9,008 nucleotides of DNA, taken from Acidobacteriota bacterium. Its GTDB lineage: Bacteria; Acidobacteriota; Terriglobia; UBA7540. Of the stretch, positions 6,303-9,008 are shown piece by piece. A program made the position numbers and the translations under genes. The notes under the pieces were generated by a model. That model searched no databases and was not told the origin of the DNA. It saw only the letters and a list, made by a program, of their open reading frames with translations. The first letter of the stretch is position 1, and every line of letters starts with the position of its first letter. The stretch spans positions 1 to 9,008 of the forward strand of contig JAJYJL010000236.1 of assembly GCA_021789565.1 (NCBI GenBank), in the 5' to 3' direction.

Positions 6303-7283
6303 CTACGCCCCTTGTGGGGCCAGCCGTTGATTCAGCTTCGCCAGCCGCTTGCGGTTGTGGTAGAGATTGACCAGCGCGAAGGCCGCGCACAGCCACTCGT
6401 GATTCTTCTTCAAGCCGCGATAGCGTACCTTCACGAAGCCGAAAACGCGCTTCAGGACCCGGAAGGGCCACTCCACCTTGGCTCGCACGCGTGCCTTGGT
6501 ACGGTTTTTGCGCTTCTCTACTTCATCCACGCCAGTCTTGGTCTTTACGCGTCGCGAGGTCATGTCCTGTGCCGCGGGCGCCGCCTCGTGGATCTGCTCC
6601 GTTTGGCCTTGATAGCCGCCATCGCCCCAGACTTTCTTTTCGCCGCCGTGCAACAGATCCGGCAGCATGTGCACATCGGAGACCGAGGCCGCCGTCGAGC
6701 AAACTGAGTGCACGAGGCCCTCTTTCGAGTCCACGCCGATATGCGCCTTCATGCCGAAGTACCACTGGTTTCCCTTGCGCGTCTGGTGCATTTCCGGATC
6801 GCGCTCCTTCTTCTCGTTCTTGGTCGAAGACGGCGCCTGGATAATCGTCGCGTCGACGATCGTGCCGGTAGTGATGCGGATGCCGCGGCTGGCAAGAAAT
6901 AAGTTGACCGTGTCCAGCATCTGGCCGCATAAATCGTGGGCTTCAAGTAAGTGGCGGAAGTTGAGGATCGTGGTTTCGTCCGGCGCCGCAGCCCGGCCCA
7001 GATCAATGCCCACGAAGCGACGAAGCGCGGCCGAATCGTAGAGGGCGTCCTCCGCCCCTGGGTCCGACAACGCAAACCAGTGCTGCACAAAGTACAGCCG
7101 AAGCATGATCCCCAGACCCACAGGCTTGCGGCCCTGCTCACCCTTGGGATAGTGCGGCTCTACCAGCGACACAAGTTCGCCCCACGGCATCACTGCGTCC
7201 ATCTCCTCAAGAAACCGCTCCCGCCGCGACTTCTTCGCAAACCGCTGAAACTCCGCTTGCTGGGCCAAACTCATCTGACGCAT
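6303..7283 (-). CDS. IS5-family DDE transposase
   Basis: A 326-residue transposase, the usual length for the IS5 group. The N-terminus has the DUF772-like region (PWGELVSLVEPHYPKGEQGR, then PVGLGIMLRLYFVQHWF and DEALYDSAALRRF-type residues). The catalytic triad is visible: D144 in GTIVDATII, D221 in VWGDGGYQG, and E271 in RAKVEWPFRVLKRVFGF. The C1 signature R-3-E-6-K is present (R267, E271, K278), although the usual Tyr before it is Ala. It would cut and join the element's ends at YTAR targets. The ATG at 7283 is chosen because AGGGG (about 7294-7298) lies 8-10 nt upstream; the longer frame begins with GTG at 7307, adds eight residues and overlaps that site. The frame shows no interruption, so it is probably functional. 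Confidence 0.95.
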   Translation of the reverse strand: MRQMSLAQQAEFQRFAKKSRRERFLEEMDAVMPWGELVSLVEPHYPKGEQGRKPVGLGIMLRLYFVQHWFALSDPGAEDALYDSAALRRFVGIDLGRAAAPDETTILNFRHLLEAHDLCGQMLDTVNLFLASRGIRITTGTIVDATIIQAPSSTKNEKKERDPEMHQTRKGNQWYFGMKAHIGVDSKEGLVHSVCSTAASVSDVHMLPDLLHGGEKKVWGDGGYQGQTEQIHEAAPAAQDMTSRRVKTKTGVDEVEKRKNRTKARVRAKVEWPFRVLKRVFGFVKVRYRGLKKNHEWLCAAFALVNLYHNRKRLAKLNQRLAPQGA

Positions 7284-7339
7284 CCGCGATCTTCCCCTTC
7301 TCTCCACACTATCCGCATCAGTCGTGGATCGGGGAGTGC

Positions 7340-7351
7340 TTCAGAGGTTCC
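7340..7351. repeat. IS5-group terminal inverted repeat, right in window
   Basis: TTCAGAGGTTCC, the exact reverse complement of 6169-6180, followed by TTAA at 7352-7355. This is the promoter-side end of the transposase gene. Confidence 0.93.
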
Positions 7352-7469
7352 TTAATGCTGAACCGAAAAATCTCGTCATTGAGCTATGTATGAAAACAGT
7401 GACCATCCTGACGACGTGTTACCTGTGTAACAATGCAATAGCATGACGGAAGGTTCCATCATTTTCATC

Positions 7470-7497
7470 TTGACACCCGAAGCTATCGGAGTATGAT
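7470..7497 (+). promoter_or_regulatory. Near-consensus sigma-70-type promoter for the S53 protease leader
   Basis: TTGACA (7470-7475, perfect -35) is followed by 16 nt and TATGAT (7492-7497, 5 of 6 to the -10). The start would be near 7504, about 310 nt before the protease ATG. A dyad TGTTAC-CTGT-GTAACA lies at 7417-7432, about 38 bp upstream of the -35, a possible activator site. GGAGT/ACTCC (7488-7492/7499-7503) brackets the -10. Confidence 0.65.
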
Positions 7498-7503
7498 AAC
7501 TCC

Positions 7504-7816
7504 TGTTTCAGAGTAGCTAGTTTCAGCGCTCTGATCGAAAGCTGCAGTTTGCCCTTGGTTTCAGCGTTTTCCCGGAATCCTGCGTTCTTTCCTTACGAAA
7601 TGGGCAAGCTGACTTCCAAGACTGCCCGGAAAGCAAGACCCCGAACAGCCTGATTGTTTCTTGGACGCGATAGGTGCGCTCCAGCTATGGTGCGGTCACG
7701 CACCGGGGCGCTCCTGTCTGCAGCCAACTTGCACGTTGCGTGTTCTGCGGTTGTTCCGCAGAACCTGTTTTGGCTTATTCACAGCGGCATTCAATGCCGC
7801 GTATGGATGGAACGCG
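7504..7816 (+). promoter_or_regulatory. Long structured 5' leader of the S53 protease gene
   Basis: No coding region is recognised in this stretch. Three hairpins lie in its last 140 nt. The first is compound: GCGCTCC (7676-7682) with GGGGCGC (7705-7711), one G-U pair, enclosing GGTGCG (7689-7694) with CGCACC (7699-7704) around GTCA. The second is GTTCTGCGG (7742-7750) with CCGCAGAAC (7756-7764), followed by CTGTTTTGG, terminator-like. The third is GCGGCATT (7784-7791) with AATGCCGC (7793-7800), ending 16 nt before the ATG and able to affect ribosome access. GTTTCAG occurs three times (7505-7511, 7520-7526, 7558-7564). I could not match it to a known riboswitch class. Confidence 0.5.
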
Positions 7817-9008
7817 ATGACACAGTCCGATTTGCATAAAATTTCTGGCAGGATATCGGCCTTGGTTTCCTGCTTTGCCGTCATATCGTTTCTGCTTGCA
7901 GCCGCTCCGGCTCAGGCGCAAGTAAATCTGCAACACCTGCCCACCCATCACGTCCGGGACGTGGTCATCAATGGCGAAGCGAAGTTAATCGGTGCGCTCC
8001 CCACCGCACAACACATGCAGCTTGCTATTATGCTTCCGCTGCGGAACCAGACTCAGCTGACTGATCTACTGCAACGGCTTTACGATCCAACAAGCCCAGA
8101 ATATCGCCATTTCCTCAGTGTGGCCCAATTTACCGCACAGTTTGGGCCCACAGCGGACGACTACCAGGCCGTGGTCAATTGGGCCAAATCTAACGGGCTT
8201 TCCGTTGGCGAGATCCCGGCGAATCACATGCTCGTACCCATCACCGGAACCGTGGGACAAGTCAATGCAGCCTTGAACATAACGATGAAAGCCTATCAGC
8301 ATCCGACAGAAAAGCGCAGCTTCTTCTCACCTGACCGGGAGCCGTCGGTAAGCCTGCGATGTGCCCCTGTGGCACATCGCAGGCCTAGACAACTATTCGC
8401 TTCCGCATCCCGCCACCCTTTCAAAAAATACGGCATCGTCGGGTTCCTCCAATGCCAGTGTTGGCTCCGGTCCTTCTAGCTCGTTCTTGGGAAGCGACAT
8501 GAGAGCAGCATACTACGGAGGAACTCTTACAGGAAGTGGCCAGTCCCTGGGATTACTGGAATACCGCGGGACAGATTTGAGCGATCTCAGTGCTTATTTC
8601 AGCAATGTTGGCCAGACCAATAACGTTCCGATAGTGTTGTACTCGACCGACGGAACCAGCACGAGTTGCGTGTATTCACAAAATTGCGACGATTTGGAAC
8701 AGACGATCGATATGACGCAGGCAATTGGCATGGCTCCGGGTCTCTCCAGGTTGGTGATGTATGTGGGATCCACCGATGCAGCAATTCTGAATGCGATGGC
8801 AAGTGGCTACAATGGGCAGCTGGACTATCAATTGAGTTCCTCGTGGACATGGGTGCCGTCTCAACCGGACGTAAACGATCAAACATTCGAGGAGTTCCAA
8901 GCCCAAGGCCAGAGTTTCTTTCAAGCCGCTGGCGACGATGGGACGTGGACCACATCTCTGTGGAACGATGGCTACGTCTATCCAGCAGACGACCCTTATA
9001 TCACATCA
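7817..9008 (+). pseudogene. S53 (sedolisin/kumamolisin-type) protease, frameshifted, partial at window end
   Basis: From ATG 7817, a signal peptide (core ALVSCFAVISFLLAAA, cleavage AQA-Q at 34/35) is followed by a pro-kumamolisin activation domain (about 37-178) with the typical YDPTSPEYRHFLSVAQFTAQF and FFSPDREPSV; the first is at 89-109. The frame then shifts at about 8357-8366: the original frame ends at a stop at 8477-8479 (220 codons), while the +1 frame continues PLWHIAGLDNYSLPHPATLS (8364 onward), runs open to the window end and contains the catalytic pair E (8697-8699) and D (8709-8711) in LEQTIDMTQAIGMAPG. SSSWTW and FFQAAGDDG match the next family blocks. The catalytic Ser motif would lie beyond the window. 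S53 enzymes are secreted, acid-activated serine-carboxyl endopeptidases. Either the gene is inactivated or the sequence has an error at this hairpin. The start is chosen for the signal peptide; the ribosome site is weak. Confidence 0.88.
8352..8384. repeat. Perfect 14-bp inverted repeat at the protease frameshift
   Basis: GCCTGCGATGTGCC (8352-8365) and GGCACATCGCAGGC (8371-8384) pair perfectly around a 5-nt loop. The right arm encodes the conserved WHIAG of the protease in the downstream frame. The left arm carries the frameshift: removing C8357 restores SLDVPLWHIAGL. Confidence 0.85.

Larger units (their letters stand above)
6169..7351 (-). mobile_element. IS5-family (IS5 group) insertion sequence, complete
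   Basis: The 1183-bp element is bounded by perfect 12-bp terminal inverted repeats GGAACCTCTGAA (6169-6180) and TTCAGAGGTTCC (7340-7351). TTAA flanks both sides (6165-6168 and 7352-7355), fitting the 4-bp YTAR target duplication of the IS5 group. Ends beginning GGAA, the length near 1.2 kb and a single transposase of IS5 length all agree. Orientation is given by the transposase. The identical flanks and the open transposase frame suggest a recent and possibly active insertion. Confidence 0.95.

Noticed and set aside
5989..6471. 160-codon minus-strand frame across the IS5 left end
   Set aside because: It crosses the IS boundary and shadows the transposase C-terminus and the IS66 relic.
6523..6930. 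135-codon and similar frames inside the transposase
   Set aside because: Alternate-frame shadows of the DDE transposase, whose frame carries all catalytic motifs.
7661..7816. N-terminal extension of the S53 protease frame upstream of 7817
   Set aside because: The extra 52 residues are Cys/Arg-rich, precede a standard signal peptide and coincide with strong RNA hairpins, so they are more likely leader than coding.
8352..8384. Programmed ribosomal frameshift in the protease
   Set aside because: No slippery heptamer is placed before the hairpin, and a single templated base insertion explains both the perfect palindrome and the frame change.

Overview
The window looks like a piece of accessory DNA from an acidobacterium (Acidobacteriota, probably class Terriglobia). 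The grounds are moderate GC, an S53 (pro-kumamolisin) acid protease, a degraded TolB/PD40-type protein of the kind common there, a DUF2846-like lipoprotein-type gene and an Ig-like surface lipoprotein. This is judged from recalled family patterns, not from a search.

Layout, left to right. Positions 88-132 carry the 3' half of a tRNA-Asn(GTT) gene on the minus strand. It stops being tRNA-like exactly in the anticodon loop, which is the signature of an attachment site left by a tRNA-integrating element. From the tRNA orientation, the element should lie to the right, so most or all of the window is probably island DNA. Next to it is a cluster of GGAGCC/GGCTCC repeats with a perfect hairpin (178-236). 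A minus-strand higB-higA toxin-antitoxin operon follows (357-944), with a 19-bp palindromic operator filling the spacer of its promoter. After it comes a frameshifted, 5'-truncated TolB-like pseudogene (1129-1490, minus).

The centre (1691-5826) is a plus-strand run of four genes for exported proteins. A 188-residue helical exported protein overlaps by ATGA a 529-residue secreted protein rich in Ser/Thr/Asn/Gly with 14 cysteines. Then, after a strong hairpin, come a DUF2846-like exported protein and an Ig-domain lipoprotein. The overlapping pair is the most likely undescribed system here: a small helical partner coupled to a large cysteine-rich secreted product.

The right part is a transposon graveyard. 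A dead IS66-type transposase C-terminus (about 5937-6147) sits beside a complete-looking 1183-bp IS5-group element (6169-7351) with 12-bp terminal repeats, TTAA target duplications and an apparently intact 326-residue DDE transposase. Beyond it, a near-consensus promoter (7470-7497) drives a roughly 310-nt leader with several hairpins, leading into an S53 protease gene (7817 to beyond the window end). That gene is broken by a +1 frameshift lying inside a perfect 14-bp inverted repeat, best explained by a quasipalindrome template-switch mutation.

Taken together, this is an integrated island stabilised by a toxin-antitoxin pair, carrying surface and secreted proteins and decaying through IS insertion and frameshifts. 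No integrase, CRISPR array, rRNA or complete tRNA is visible.
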